From: Myxococcota bacterium
GTDB lineage: Bacteria; Myxococcota_A; UBA9160; UBA6930
Direction: 5' to 3'
Assembly: GCA_028277885.1 (NCBI GenBank)
Contig: JANQFK010000019.1
Location: forward strand, 21,333 to 85,332
Length of the DNA: 64,000 nucleotides
The notes under the pieces: model-generated
Databases searched by the model: none
What the model was told of the DNA's origin: nothing
What the model saw: the letters and a program-made list of their open reading frames with translations, nothing else
Shown: positions 27,675 to 36,539 of the stretch, piece by piece
How the letters are laid out: each line of letters begins with the position of its first letter
Position numbering within the stretch: the stretch's first letter is position 1
Program-made: the position numbers and the translations under genes

Positions 27675-28718
27675 GTGATCCGCCTCGGTGCGGTGGGGGA
27701 CGTGGTGCGCACGCTGCCCGCGGCCTCGTCGCTGCGGGCCGCCTATCCCGCCGCGCGCCTCGCCTGGCTGGTGGAGCCGGCGTCCCACAGCCTCGTCGCC
27801 GCCCAGCCCTGGATCGACGAGGTGATCGTGTTCCCGCGGCGCGAGCTGCGCGACCTGCTCGCGGGGGGGCGCCTCGCCACCGCGGCGCGCGGCGCGCGGG
27901 ACTTCCTGCGCGAGCTGCGCGAGCGTCGCTTCGACCTCGTGGTGGACTTCCACTCGATCCTGAAGAGCGGGATCCTCTCGCGGGGGAGCGGGGCGCCGCT
28001 GCGCGCCGGCTACGCGCGCCCCTACGGACGCGAGGGGTCGTGGCTCTTCGCCAACGCGCGCGCGCGCCTCGCGCCGCCGAAGGCCAGCCGCTTCGAGCGC
28101 AACCGGGCCCTGGTCGAGTTCCTGGGCGTGGCGGCGCCGGCCGCCGAGCGTCCGCTCCACGTCGCCCCGCAGACCCGGGAGACCCTGGCGAAGGCCCTCG
28201 GGCCCGGACCGGCGCCGGTCGCGATCCACCCGGGCACGAGCGACTCGACGCCCCACAAGCGCTGGTCCGTCGCGGGCTACGCGCGCGTGGCTCGCGCGCT
28301 GGCCGAGAGCGAGGGCGTGCCCAGCGTGGTCACCGCGGGGCCCGCGCGGGACGACCGGGCCTTCGCCGAGGCGATCGTCGCCGAGGCCGGGGGCGGCGCG
28401 CGCCTCGCACCGCGGACGCCGAGCCTCGCCGACCTCGCCGCGCTCTTCGCCCAGGCGCGGCTCTACGTCGGCAGCGACACCGGTCCCATGCACGTCGCGT
28501 CCCTGGTCGGCACGCCGGTGGTGCAGATCCTCGGCCCCACGGATCCGGTGGAGAACGCGCCGTACCCGGGAACGCCGTCGCGCACGGTGCGCGTCGCCGT
28601 GGGCTGCAACCCGTGTCGCCGCGGCTGCGCGGCCGCGACCTGCATGGCGGTGGTGAGGCCGGAGCCCGTCGTCGCCGCGGCGCGGGATCTTCTGGCGGCG
28701 TCTCCGGGCCGGTGGTAG
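27675..28718 (+). CDS. GT9 heptosyltransferase (WaaC-like)
   Basis: 347 residues from GTG 27675. GT9 family: RLGAVGDVVRTLPA at the N terminus, LVVDFHSILKSG, VAIHPGTSDSTPHKRWS and VGSDTGPMHVASLVGTP in the C-terminal nucleotide-binding half, and a Cys-rich tail (CNPCRRGCAAATC). It would add the first heptose to Kdo. The frame is open upstream (RVLVIRLGAVGD is the usual first strand) but contains no ATG/GTG/TTG; an ATC at 27621, 5 bases after GAGG, is the only other candidate with a ribosome site. Confidence 0.88.
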   Translation: MIRLGAVGDVVRTLPAASSLRAAYPAARLAWLVEPASHSLVAAQPWIDEVIVFPRRELRDLLAGGRLATAARGARDFLRELRERRFDLVVDFHSILKSGILSRGSGAPLRAGYARPYGREGSWLFANARARLAPPKASRFERNRALVEFLGVAAPAAERPLHVAPQTRETLAKALGPGPAPVAIHPGTSDSTPHKRWSVAGYARVARALAESEGVPSVVTAGPARDDRAFAEAIVAEAGGGARLAPRTPSLADLAALFAQARLYVGSDTGPMHVASLVGTPVVQILGPTDPVENAPYPGTPSRTVRVAVGCNPCRRGCAAATCMAVVRPEPVVAAARDLLAASPGRW

Positions 28719-28737
28719 CGTCTTGGCTCCTCGACGC

Positions 28738-29787
28738 ATGCCGAAGGAGATCCTGGTTCGCGGTCCCAACTGGACCGGCGACGTCATCATGGCGACGCCG
28801 GGCTTCCGGGCGCTGCGGGCCGGCTTTCCCGACGCCCGCATCACGCTTCACGTTCGCGAGGGACTGATGCCGCTGGTCGCGGGTTCGCCCTGGTTCGACG
28901 AGGTGCTGCCGGTGACTTCCTACCACCGAGGTCCCGCCGCCCTGCTTCGCGAGGCGGGCGGGCTGCGCCGGCGCCGCTTCGACCTCGGCGTGTGCCTGCC
29001 TGACTCCTTCGCCTCGGCGCTGCTGATGCGCCTGGCCGGCGTCCCGGAGATCGTGGGCTACCGCCGTCAGGGCCGCGGCGCGCTGCTGCACCGCGCGGTG
29101 CCGCCGCCGGACGCCGCCGACGCCAGCGGGCGCCTGATGATCGCCCGCGAGCTCCACGTGCTCGGCCTGGTGGAGGCCGCGGGCTGCAAGGCCCAGGGGA
29201 CGGAGCTCGAGCTGTTCGTGACCGCAGCCGAGGAGGCCGAGGCGGGCGCCGCCCTGGCGGCGCGCGGGATCGGGCCCGCCGACGCCCTGGCCGCCCTGGC
29301 GCCGGGAGCCTCCTACGGCACCTCGAAGCTGTGGCCCGCCGAGTCCTTCGCCGTGGTGGGAGACTCCCTGGCCCGGGCCGGGCTGCGCGTGGCGGTGCTC
29401 GGCACCCCCGGCGAGCGCGAGCTGGTGGGCCGGGTGGTGGACGCCATGCAGGAGCCCGCCGCGGACCTGGCCGGCGCCGTGGGGCTCGGCGCCCTCAAGG
29501 CGGTGCTGCGACGCGCCCGGCTGCTGGTCTGCAACGACGCCGGGGCGCGCCACGTCGCCGTCGCCTTCGGCGTGCCCTGCGTGGTGATGATGGGCCCCAC
29601 CAGCCTCGAGAAGACGCCGCTCAACCTCGAGGGCGTCGCGGTGCTGAGCGAGGACGTGAGCTGCCGCCCCTGCTACCTGCGCGACTGCCCCATCGACCAC
29701 CGCTGCATGACGCGCATCCCGCCGGAGCGCGCGATCGCCGCGGCGCGCGATGCCCTGGTGGGCCGCGCCCTGGGGCCCGCGGGCTGA
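28738..29787 (+). CDS. waaF: GT9 heptosyltransferase II
   Basis: 349 residues from ATG 28738; an in-frame TTG at 28723 is the alternative. MPKEILVRGPNWTGDVIMATP is the classic WaaF N terminus (K-I-L-(V/I)-R-x-x-N-W-x-G-D). The C-terminal half has ALAPGASYGTSKLWP and LVCNDAGARHVAVAFGVP, then MMGPTSLEKTP, and CRPCYLRDCPIDHRCM near the end. It transfers the second L,D-heptose of the inner core. It follows the first GT9 gene and its stop overlaps the kinase ATG. Confidence 0.93.
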   Translation: MPKEILVRGPNWTGDVIMATPGFRALRAGFPDARITLHVREGLMPLVAGSPWFDEVLPVTSYHRGPAALLREAGGLRRRRFDLGVCLPDSFASALLMRLAGVPEIVGYRRQGRGALLHRAVPPPDAADASGRLMIARELHVLGLVEAAGCKAQGTELELFVTAAEEAEAGAALAARGIGPADALAALAPGASYGTSKLWPAESFAVVGDSLARAGLRVAVLGTPGERELVGRVVDAMQEPAADLAGAVGLGALKAVLRRARLLVCNDAGARHVAVAFGVPCVVMMGPTSLEKTPLNLEGVAVLSEDVSCRPCYLRDCPIDHRCMTRIPPERAIAAARDALVGRALGPAG

Positions 29788-30809
29788 TGGGCCGCCTCGA
29801 CCTGCGGCGGCTCCAGCGGCTGGTCGCCTCCTTCGAGCGCCTGCGCCTCGGGGTGGTGGGCGACGCCATGCTCGACGAGTACCTGTGGGGCGAGGTCGAG
29901 CGCGTGAGCCCCGAGGCGCCGGTCCCCGTGGTGCACGTGCGCCGCGAGTCCGTGGCCCTGGGCGGCGCCGCCAACGTGGTGCGCAACGCCGTCGCCATGG
30001 GGGCGCGCTGCGTGCTGTGCGCCGCGGCGGGCCTCGACTCCGGCGGCGACCGCCTGGTGGACCTGCTGAAGGACCTGGGCGTCGATGCGTCGGGGGTGGT
30101 GCGCGTCGAGGGGCGTCCGACCACGCGCAAGACCCGGGTCGAGGCGCGCTCGCAGCAGATGGTGCGCTTCGATCGCGAGACCGAGGAGCCGCTGCCCCGG
30201 GCGGCGGTCCGCGAGCTGCTGCGTGCCATCGACGGGATGCTGCCGCGGGTGGACGGCGTGGTGCTCGAGGACTACGGCAAGGGCGTGCTCACGCCGGGCC
30301 TGCTGCGCGCCGCCATGCGGCGCTTCCGCGAGGCCGGGCTGCCCGTGGCCGTGGACCCCAAGCACGACCTGGCTCCCTTCCGCGGCGCCACCCTGGTGAA
30401 GCCGAACCTGCGCGAGGTGGAGCAGCTCACCGGGATGCGGGTGCGCGCTCCCGGCGACCTGGCCCGCGCCGCGGCGAAGCTGCGCAAGCGCCTCGCCGGC
30501 GCCGCCCTGGTGGTGACGCGCGGCGCCGACGGCATGACGATCTTCGAGGGCGACGACGACGCCGGCGTCGACGTCCCCATCGCGCGCAGCGAGGTGTTCG
30601 ACGTGCAGGGCGCCGGCGACACGGCGATCGCGGCGCTGGCCCTCGTCACCCTGGCGGGCGGCACGCTCCACGAGGCGGCGGTGATCGCCAACGCGGCGGC
30701 CGCGGTGGTGGTCGCGAAGGTCGGCACCGCCACGGCGAGCCCCGGGGAGATCGTCGGCGTGCTCCCCGAGGCGCTGGCCGCGGCGCGCCGGGGCGGGGAG
30801 GGCGCATGA
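29787..30809 (+). CDS. rfaE1: D-glycero-beta-D-manno-heptose-7-phosphate kinase (RfaE domain 1)
   Basis: 340 residues, PfkB/ribokinase fold. GDAMLDEYLWGEVERVSPEAPVP-type start, GGAANVVRNAVAMG, VLEDYGKGVL, and DVQGAGDT with the catalytic aspartate. It equals the N-terminal domain of E. coli HldE; the nucleotidyltransferase domain is absent, so that activity must be encoded separately. It makes heptose-1,7-bisphosphate for the ADP-heptose used by the two GT9 enzymes upstream. ATG shares one base with the waaF stop. Confidence 0.92.
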   Translation: MGRLDLRRLQRLVASFERLRLGVVGDAMLDEYLWGEVERVSPEAPVPVVHVRRESVALGGAANVVRNAVAMGARCVLCAAAGLDSGGDRLVDLLKDLGVDASGVVRVEGRPTTRKTRVEARSQQMVRFDRETEEPLPRAAVRELLRAIDGMLPRVDGVVLEDYGKGVLTPGLLRAAMRRFREAGLPVAVDPKHDLAPFRGATLVKPNLREVEQLTGMRVRAPGDLARAAAKLRKRLAGAALVVTRGADGMTIFEGDDDAGVDVPIARSEVFDVQGAGDTAIAALALVTLAGGTLHEAAVIANAAAAVVVAKVGTATASPGEIVGVLPEALAAARRGGEGA

Positions 30810-31696
30810 TCCGCAGCATGACGGGCTTCGGCCGGGCGGGCTTCGAGGTGGAGGACCAGCGCTTCCAGGTGGAGGCGCGCTCGGTGAACCACCGCCACCT
30901 CGACGTGCAGGCCCGGCTGCCCCGGCTGCTCGCGCCCTTCGAGCCCGACGTGCGCCGCCGCGTCCAGGAGCGTCTGCGGCGCGGCAAGGTCGACCTGAGC
31001 GTCACCCTGCCGGCCGGCGCCGCCCTGCCCGGCGAGGTGCAGATCGACCGCGAGACCGCGGCGCGCTACGTGGCCGCCGCCCGGGAGCTGGCGGCCGAGC
31101 ACGGCATCGAGGCCGCGCTCCCCGCCGCGCCCCTGCTGGCCCTGCCCGGCGTGGCCCGCCAGGTGGAGCGCGAGCTCGAGGGTGAGGCCCTGGGCCGCGC
31201 CCTGGCCGGCGCCGTGGACGAGGCCCTCGACGGGCTGCTGTCCATGCGGGTGGCCGAGGGGGCGGCCCTCGCCCGCGAGCTGGGCGAGCGCCTGGCCGCC
31301 GCCGGGCGCCTGCTCGACGGCATCGAGGCCCGCGCCGACACGGTGCAGGCGGCGGTGCGCGAGCGCCTGCGCAAGCGCGCCGCCCAGCTCGAGCAGGAGA
31401 CCGGGGTGCTCGACGAGGCGCGCCTCCACCAGGAGATCGTGTGGGCCGCGGAGCGCCTCGACGTCACCGAGGAGATCGTCCGCTCGCGCAGCCACATCGG
31501 GCAGTTCGAGCAGACCCTGGAGCGTGCCGACGGCGAGGCGCCCCAGGGCCGGCGCCTCGAGTTCCTGCTCCAGGAGATGGTGCGGGAGGCCAACACGATC
31601 GGGTCGAAGGCGAGCGACGCCCCGGTGGCGCACCTCGTGGTCGACCTCAAGGCGGAGCTGGAGCGCATCCGCGAGCAGGTGCTGAACGTCGAATGA
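30806..31696 (+). CDS. yicC: YicC-family endoribonuclease
   Basis: 296 residues. Starts [11 protein letters not shown], the invariant family N terminus, has [14 protein letters not shown], and ends with the conserved [18 protein letters not shown] and [17 protein letters not shown]. YicC proteins are hexameric endoribonucleases. It overlaps rfaE1 (ATGA) and remA (ATGA). The yicC-remA-gmk order is common outside gammaproteobacteria. Confidence 0.94.
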   Translation: MIRSMTGFGRAGFEVEDQRFQVEARSVNHRHLDVQARLPRLLAPFEPDVRRRVQERLRRGKVDLSVTLPAGAALPGEVQIDRETAARYVAAARELAAEHGIEAALPAAPLLALPGVARQVERELEGEALGRALAGAVDEALDGLLSMRVAEGAALARELGERLAAAGRLLDGIEARADTVQAAVRERLRKRAAQLEQETGVLDEARLHQEIVWAAERLDVTEEIVRSRSHIGQFEQTLERADGEAPQGRRLEFLLQEMVREANTIGSKASDAPVAHLVVDLKAELERIREQVLNVE

Positions 31697-32034
31697 ATCC
31701 CAGACGCCACGAACAGGCCCGGCTGCCGGGCATCCCCGGGCCCCCCGAGGCCGCGGCGGCCGCGCCGCGCTCGGGGGTGAGGCTGCTCAACGTGGGCTAC
31801 GGCAACCTGGTGGCGGCCGCCCGCGTGGTCGCCGTCGTGTCGCCCCAGTCGGCCCCCATGCGGCGCCTGCGCGAGGAGGCGGCGGGCCGCGGCAAGCTGG
31901 TGGACGCCACCCAGGGCCGCCGCACCCGCTCGATCCTGGTGACGGACAGCGACCACGTGGTGCTCTCGGCCATCAACCCCGAGACCATCGCGTCGCGCCT
32001 CGCCGCCGACGAGCACCCGGGAGGCGCGAGCTAG
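31693..32034 (+). CDS. remA: RemA/DUF370-family protein
   Basis: 113 residues. The last ~85 residues match Rem[29 protein letters not shown], then [24 protein letters not shown]. In Bacillus RemA is a ring-forming DNA-binding activator of matrix genes; in proteobacteria its role beside gmk is unknown. About 28 extra N-terminal residues, rich in R, P and A, precede the core. ATG overlaps yicC; gmk starts 1 base after the stop. Confidence 0.9.
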   Translation: MNPRRHEQARLPGIPGPPEAAAAAPRSGVRLLNVGYGNLVAAARVVAVVSPQSAPMRRLREEAAGRGKLVDATQGRRTRSILVTDSDHVVLSAINPETIASRLAADEHPGGAS

Positions 32035-32035
32035 G

Positions 32036-32677
32036 GTGGGGGGCCGCCGGGGCATCCCCTTCGTGGTGTCGGCTCCGTCGGGCACGGGCAAGACCACGGT
32101 CTGCCGCGAGATCGTGGCCCGGGACGAGGACGTCTGCTTCTCGATCTCCCACACCACGCGCCCCATGCGCGAGGGCGAGGTGGACGGCCGGGACTACCAC
32201 TTCGTGGACGAACGACGCTTCCGCGGGCTGGTGGAGGAGGGCGCCTTCGTCGAGTTCGCCGAGTACGCGGGCCGCATGTACGGCACCAGCTGGGCCGCCA
32301 TCGACGGACCCCTCGAGGAGGGGCGCGACGTGCTGCTCGAGATCGAGGTCCAGGGGGCGGCCCAGATCCGCGAGCGGCGCGACGACGCCCGCTTCATCTT
32401 CCTGCTGCCGCCGAGCCGCGCGGTGCTCGAGAGCCGGCTGCGCAACCGGGGCAGCGACAGCCCCGAGGCGATCGAGCAGCGCCTCGCCCTCTCGCGCCGC
32501 GAGGTGAAGGCGGTCCGGATCTTCGACTACGCGGTCGTGAACGACGACCTGGAGCGCTGCGTCCGGGCGGTGCTCGAGGTGGTGGAGGCCGAGCGCTCCG
32601 GCGAGGTCGCGGACGCACGCACGCGCTACGGGCGCGAGGTGACCCTGGCGGCGCTGCGGGGCGAGTTCGAGTTCTAG
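32036..32677 (+). CDS. gmk: Guanylate kinase
   Basis: 213 residues. P-loop SAPSGTGKTT, then SISHTTRPMREGEVDGRDYHF, EFAEYAGRMYGTS and LEIEVQGAAQI, all standard for GMP kinase. GTG start 1 base after remA. Neighbouring rel suggests a guanine-nucleotide cluster; rpoZ, usually between gmk and rel, is absent here. Confidence 0.96.
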   Translation: MGGRRGIPFVVSAPSGTGKTTVCREIVARDEDVCFSISHTTRPMREGEVDGRDYHFVDERRFRGLVEEGAFVEFAEYAGRMYGTSWAAIDGPLEEGRDVLLEIEVQGAAQIRERRDDARFIFLLPPSRAVLESRLRNRGSDSPEAIEQRLALSRREVKAVRIFDYAVVNDDLERCVRAVLEVVEAERSGEVADARTRYGREVTLAALRGEFEF

Positions 32678-32683
32678 GCCGCG

Positions 32684-32713
32684 TTGGCGCCGCCCGCGGC
32701 GTCCGGCTAATCT
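32684..32713 (+). promoter_or_regulatory. Possible promoter of rel
   Basis: TTGGCG, 18-base spacer, TAATCT. The predicted start near 32720 would put an RNA hairpin at the very 5' end of the rel message. Moderate matches only. Confidence 0.35.
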
Positions 32714-32716
32714 CCC

Positions 32717-32744
32717 AAGGTCTCGATTTAAAACGAGAATCCTT
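32717..32744 (+). promoter_or_regulatory. AT-rich dyad immediately before rel
   Basis: AAGG-TCTCG-ATTTAAAA-CGAGA-AT-CCTT: a perfect 5-bp stem, extended by AAGG/CCTT across a two-base bulge, with an A/T loop that stands out in this GC-rich DNA. It abuts the GTG start of rel, so it could act as an operator or as a translation-controlling hairpin. Confidence 0.4.
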
Positions 32745-34910
32745 GTGCGCATGCAGCGGTTCAACGACGTCGCGGATCGGGTCCTCGAGTACGATCCGGA
32801 TTGCGACCTCCCCCTGCTGCAGAAGGCCTACGTCTACAGCGCCCAGGTCCACGAGGGCCAGGAGCGCCTGTCCGGCGAGCCCTACCTCGTCCACCCCGTG
32901 GAGGTGGCGGGCATCCTGGCCGAGATGCGCATGGACGTGGTGACGATCTGCGCCGGCCTGCTCCACGACACCGTCGAGGACACCCTCACCACCGTGGACG
33001 AGCTGCGCCGGCTGTTCGGCGACGAGGTCGCCTTCCTGGTGGAGGGTCTCACCAAGATCGCCAAGATCGAGTTCAAGTCCGCCCGGGAGCGCCAGGCCGA
33101 GAACTTCCGCAAGATGCTGATCGCGATGTCGAAGGACATCCGCATCCTGCTGATCAAGCTCGCCGACCGGCTCCACAACATGCGCACCCTCGAGTTCATG
33201 TCCGAGGACTCCCGGCGGCGGGTCGCCCAGGAGACCCTGGACATCTACGTGCCCCTGGCCCACCGCCTGGGCATCTACTGGATGAAGCGCGAGCTCGACG
33301 AGCGCTCCTTCCGGGTGCTGCGGCCGGCCCTGGCCGAGGAGCTCGAGAGCAAGCTCAAGGGCAGCCACAAGCGTCGCGAGCGCTACGTAGCGGAGGTGAT
33401 CGACGCCATCTCGGACACGCTCTCCGGCGCGGGCATCGAGGCCGAGGTCACCGGCCGGCTCAAGGACCTCTCCTCCATCCACGCCAAGATGGAGCGCGAG
33501 GAGCTCGACCTCGACGAGATCCACGACGTGATCGCGTTCCGCGTCGTGCTGCCCACGGAGTCGAAGGAGTCGCTCTACGGCGTGCTCGGCGTGGTGCACG
33601 CCAAGTGGGCGCCGGTGCCCGGGCGCTTCAAGGACTACGTCGCGCTGCCCAAGGCCAACGGCTACCAGTCGCTCCACACCACGGTGATCGGGCCCTACGG
33701 CGCCCGCATGGAGATCCAGATCCGCACGGCCCAGATGCAGCAGAACGCCGAGCTCGGCATCGCGGCCCACTGGCGCTACAAGGAGGGGGCCGCAGAGGGG
33801 GGGAGCGACGACGCCACCTTCGACTGGCTGCGCCAGCTCCTCGAGCGCCAGGGCGAGCTGAGCGATCCCCACGAGTTCCTCGAGGCCGTGAAGGTGGACC
33901 TGTTCCCCGAGGAGGTGTTCGTCTTCACCCCCAAGGGCGACGTGCTGAACCTGCCCCGGGGCGCCACGCCCGTGGACTTCGCCTACGCGATCCACTCCGA
34001 GGTGGGCGAGCGCTGCTCCGGCGCCCGGGTGAACGGCAAGATGGTCTCCCTGCGGCACGTGCTCCAGGACGGCGACACGGTCGAGGTGACCACCAGCACC
34101 ACCCAGAGCCCGCGCAAGGACTGGCTCGAGTTCGTGGTGTCGGGCAAGGCGCGCAGCCGCATCCGCCACGCGATCCGCGGCGCCGAGAACGCCCGCAGCC
34201 GCGAGCTCGGGCGCGGCATCCTCGAGCGCGAGCTGCGCCGCGCCGGCTTCTCCCTGGCGCGGCTGCTCGAGGGCGAGGAGCTCGGCGAGGTGGCCCGGGA
34301 GAAGGCCCGGGGCTCGGTGGAGGACCTCTTCGCCGCCGTGGGCTACGGCAAGGTCTCGGCCGCCGCCGTGGTGCGCGCCCTGCGGCCGGACTGGAAGCCC
34401 GAGGCGCCGAAGCCCGAGAAGCCGCGCAAGCTGCGCGACCTGTTCCGGCGCGAGGGCCGCCCGCCCGCCGGCGCCGGCATCCGGGTGGACGGCCAGAACG
34501 ACGTGCTGGTGCGCTTCGGCCAGTGCTGCGCCCCGATCCCGGGCGACGACGTGGTGGGCTTCGTCACCCGCGGTCGCGGGGTCACCGTGCACCAGAAGGA
34601 CTGCCGCCTGGTGTTCGAGCTCGACCCCGAGCGACGCATCGACGTGGAGTGGGACGCGGGCGCGTCCGTGGCCCGCCAGATCCGCGTCCGGGTCACCTCC
34701 CGGGACGAGCCCGGCCTGCTTGCCAAGGTGACCAAGACGATCTCCGCCGCGGGCATCAACATCGGCTCCGCCCGGGTCGACACCCACACCGATCGCACCG
34801 CGACCCACAACTTCGACCTCTGGGTGACGGACGTGAAGAGCCTGAACGCGGTGATCAAGGAGATCGAGCGCATCAAGGGCGTGCTCTCGGTGGAGCGCGC
34901 GCGCGCGTGA
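32745..34910 (+). CDS. rel: Bifunctional (p)ppGpp synthetase/hydrolase
   Basis: 721 residues from GTG 32745 (ATG 32751 also possible). Hydrolase domain: HD at 74-75 in LLHDTVEDTL. Synthetase domain: GRLKDLSSIHAKM, then R294-F-K-D297 (the RXKD signature of bifunctional enzymes) and KANGYQSLHTTV. Then TGS (EVFVFTPKGDVLNLPRGATPVDFAYAIHS), helical, zinc-finger-like (GQCCAPIPGDDVVGF) and ACT domains. Both active sites look intact, so this is a Rel-type stringent-response enzyme and, as the only one seen here, may be the sole long RSH. Confidence 0.95.
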   Translation: MRMQRFNDVADRVLEYDPDCDLPLLQKAYVYSAQVHEGQERLSGEPYLVHPVEVAGILAEMRMDVVTICAGLLHDTVEDTLTTVDELRRLFGDEVAFLVEGLTKIAKIEFKSARERQAENFRKMLIAMSKDIRILLIKLADRLHNMRTLEFMSEDSRRRVAQETLDIYVPLAHRLGIYWMKRELDERSFRVLRPALAEELESKLKGSHKRRERYVAEVIDAISDTLSGAGIEAEVTGRLKDLSSIHAKMEREELDLDEIHDVIAFRVVLPTESKESLYGVLGVVHAKWAPVPGRFKDYVALPKANGYQSLHTTVIGPYGARMEIQIRTAQMQQNAELGIAAHWRYKEGAAEGGSDDATFDWLRQLLERQGELSDPHEFLEAVKVDLFPEEVFVFTPKGDVLNLPRGATPVDFAYAIHSEVGERCSGARVNGKMVSLRHVLQDGDTVEVTTSTTQSPRKDWLEFVVSGKARSRIRHAIRGAENARSRELGRGILERELRRAGFSLARLLEGEELGEVAREKARGSVEDLFAAVGYGKVSAAAVVRALRPDWKPEAPKPEKPRKLRDLFRREGRPPAGAGIRVDGQNDVLVRFGQCCAPIPGDDVVGFVTRGRGVTVHQKDCRLVFELDPERRIDVEWDAGASVARQIRVRVTSRDEPGLLAKVTKTISAAGINIGSARVDTHTDRTATHNFDLWVTDVKSLNAVIKEIERIKGVLSVERARA

Positions 34911-34952
34911 GCGCCGCCTCCGCGGCCCCGTGGCCCGTGTAGGCCGGACGTC

Positions 34953-36095
34953 GTGAACGTCCTCCAGCTCACCAGCGACTGGAAGTGGACCGGCCCCGCC
35001 GAGCCCATGGTGCGCCTGGCCCGGGGCCTGGCCGACGCCGGCCACGAGGTCTGCCTGGCGTGCCCCCGACCGCCGGACCCCGGCGCGCGCTCCGTGGCGG
35101 GCGAGGCCGAGCGGGCCGGGGTGGGGGTGGCCCTCGAGCTCGAGCGCGGGCGCGGCGCGCGCCCTCTCGGCGGCCGGACCGAGGTGGCCCGCCTGGCCGC
35201 GCTGCTCGAGGAGCGTCGCATCGAGGTCGTGCACGCCTGGCACACCCGCGACCACGTCCTCGCGCTGCGCGCCGCCGCCCGGCGCCGGCGCCGCGGCGCC
35301 ACGGTGCTGGTGCGCAGCTGGCGCAAGGCCGAGGCGCCGCCGGCGACGCCCTGGAACCGCTGGCTGCTCGGGCCCGGCAGCGACGGCGTGCTCTGCGTGT
35401 CGCCGGGGACGGCGCTGCGCATGGCGGCCCTGCGCGGTGGCCGCGCGGTGCGCGGCGCCTTCGGCGCCGTCGACGTGGGGCGCCTGGCGCCGCGGCCCGC
35501 GGCACCGGGCACCCGCAAGGCCCTGGGGCTCGAGGAGGACGCCCGGGTGGTCGGCGTGGTGGCCCGGGTGCAGCGCCACCGCCGCTTCGACCTGCTGCTC
35601 GAGGCGGCGCGGCGCTGGTTCCGCCTCGACCCGCGGGCGCGGCTGCTCGTGGTCGGGCGCGGCACCCATCGCGCCGAGGTCGCCGAGGAGCCCGCGCGGC
35701 GCCTCGGCATCGCGGACCGCGTGGTCTTCGCGGGCTACCGCGACGCCGACTACACCGAGGTGCTGCGCAGCATCGACGTCCTCACCTTCCTGGTCCCGGG
35801 CAGCGACGGCACCTGCCGCGCGCTCCTCGAGGCCGCGGCCTGCGGGATCCCCGCCGTCACCACCCGCCGCGGCTCCCTGCCCGAGATCGTCGCCGACGGG
35901 GAGACGGGCCTGCTGGTCGACGAGGACGCCGGCGCGCTGGCCGGGGCCTGGCGCACGCTCTTCGACGACGAAGCGCTGCGGCGGCGCTTCGGCGCGGCCG
36001 CCCACGCGCGCGCCGCGGAGCTCTTCACCCCCGAGCGCATGGCCCGCGAGGTGACGTCGCTCTACGCCGAGGCGCGCGCCGCGCGCCGCCGCTAG
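34953..36095 (+). CDS. GT4-family glycosyltransferase
   Basis: 380 residues with GT-B fold. N terminus MNVLQLTSDWKWTGPAEPMVRLARGL, middle VVGVVARVQRHRRFDLLLEAARR, and the GT4 donor-site block FLVPGSDGTCRALLEAAACGIPAV followed by PEIVADGETGLLV, in which the usual E-G-F/L-x-x-x-x-x-E pattern is kept with D-G-T-C-R-A-L-L-E. Acceptor unknown; LPS core or exopolysaccharide is plausible from the neighbourhood. Its TAG stop lies inside a repeated palindromic element. Confidence 0.85.
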   Translation: MNVLQLTSDWKWTGPAEPMVRLARGLADAGHEVCLACPRPPDPGARSVAGEAERAGVGVALELERGRGARPLGGRTEVARLAALLEERRIEVVHAWHTRDHVLALRAAARRRRRGATVLVRSWRKAEAPPATPWNRWLLGPGSDGVLCVSPGTALRMAALRGGRAVRGAFGAVDVGRLAPRPAAPGTRKALGLEEDARVVGVVARVQRHRRFDLLLEAARRWFRLDPRARLLVVGRGTHRAEVAEEPARRLGIADRVVFAGYRDADYTEVLRSIDVLTFLVPGSDGTCRALLEAAACGIPAVTTRRGSLPEIVADGETGLLVDEDAGALAGAWRTLFDDEALRRRFGAAAHARAAELFTPERMAREVTSLYAEARAARRR

Positions 36096-36160
36096 GAAGC
36101 CGACCCATCCTGGGTCGGCTTCCGCCGCAAAGCGAGCCCGGAGGGCTCGCTCAGCTAGGA
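36092..36160. repeat. Palindromic repeat, copy A (two hairpins, bidirectional terminator position)
   Basis: Two perfect hairpins fill the gap between convergent genes: an 11-bp stem (36096-36106 with 36112-36122, loop ATCCT) and a 9-bp stem (36131-36139 with 36143-36151, loop GGA). The whole block recurs inverted at 50285-50340. The left edge GCTAGGAAGCC contains the stop of the glycosyltransferase and a near copy, GCTAGGAGGCC, begins at 36154. Confidence 0.8.
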
Positions 36161-36520
36161 GGCCGAACCCCGGCGGGCGCGCCGCGCCACCGCGAGGGCA
36201 CCGCCCGCGAAGAGGAGGGCGGCCCCGGGCTCCGGGATCGCCGCACCCGGCCGCGGTCGGGTCACCTCGGACAGGTCCGCGACCGCGTAGAAGCCGTCGA
36301 TCCGAGGGACGTTGAACACGTGGGACGCGATCCGGGACGCGTCGTCGGCAGGACTCTCCCAGAGGATCCAGCGGAAGGTTGCCCCCGCGCTGCCGAGGGA
36401 GACGCCGCGGGCCTCGGCGAACGTGATGGCGCTTCCGTCGGCGCCCGCGCCCGGGACCGCCGCGGCCGGGACGCCGGCCAGGGCGAGGGCGAGGATCGGC
36501 GCGGTGGCGGGAGCCCGCAT
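36155..36520 (-). CDS. PEP-CTERM sorting domain protein (small)
   Basis: 121 residues. Signal peptide (ILALALAGVPAAAV), a short mature part of ~70 residues, and a C-terminal tripartite PEP-CTERM tag: IPEPGAALLFAGG, a hydrophobic stretch, and a basic RRARR end. PEP-CTERM proteins are cut and anchored by exosortase in exopolysaccharide producers; no exosortase gene is in the window. It lies 19 bases downstream of a second PEP-CTERM gene. The mature part is unrecognised. Confidence 0.8.
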   Translation of the reverse strand: MRAPATAPILALALAGVPAAAVPGAGADGSAITFAEARGVSLGSAGATFRWILWESPADDASRIASHVFNVPRIDGFYAVADLSEVTRPRPGAAIPEPGAALLFAGGALAVARRARRGSAS

Positions 36521-36539
36521 GCGAGCGCCGCGGTTGGGC

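Noticed and set aside
36096..36151. Classical rho-independent terminator
   Set aside because: Stems are strong, but there is no T-run on either strand; described as a palindromic repeat in a terminator position instead.
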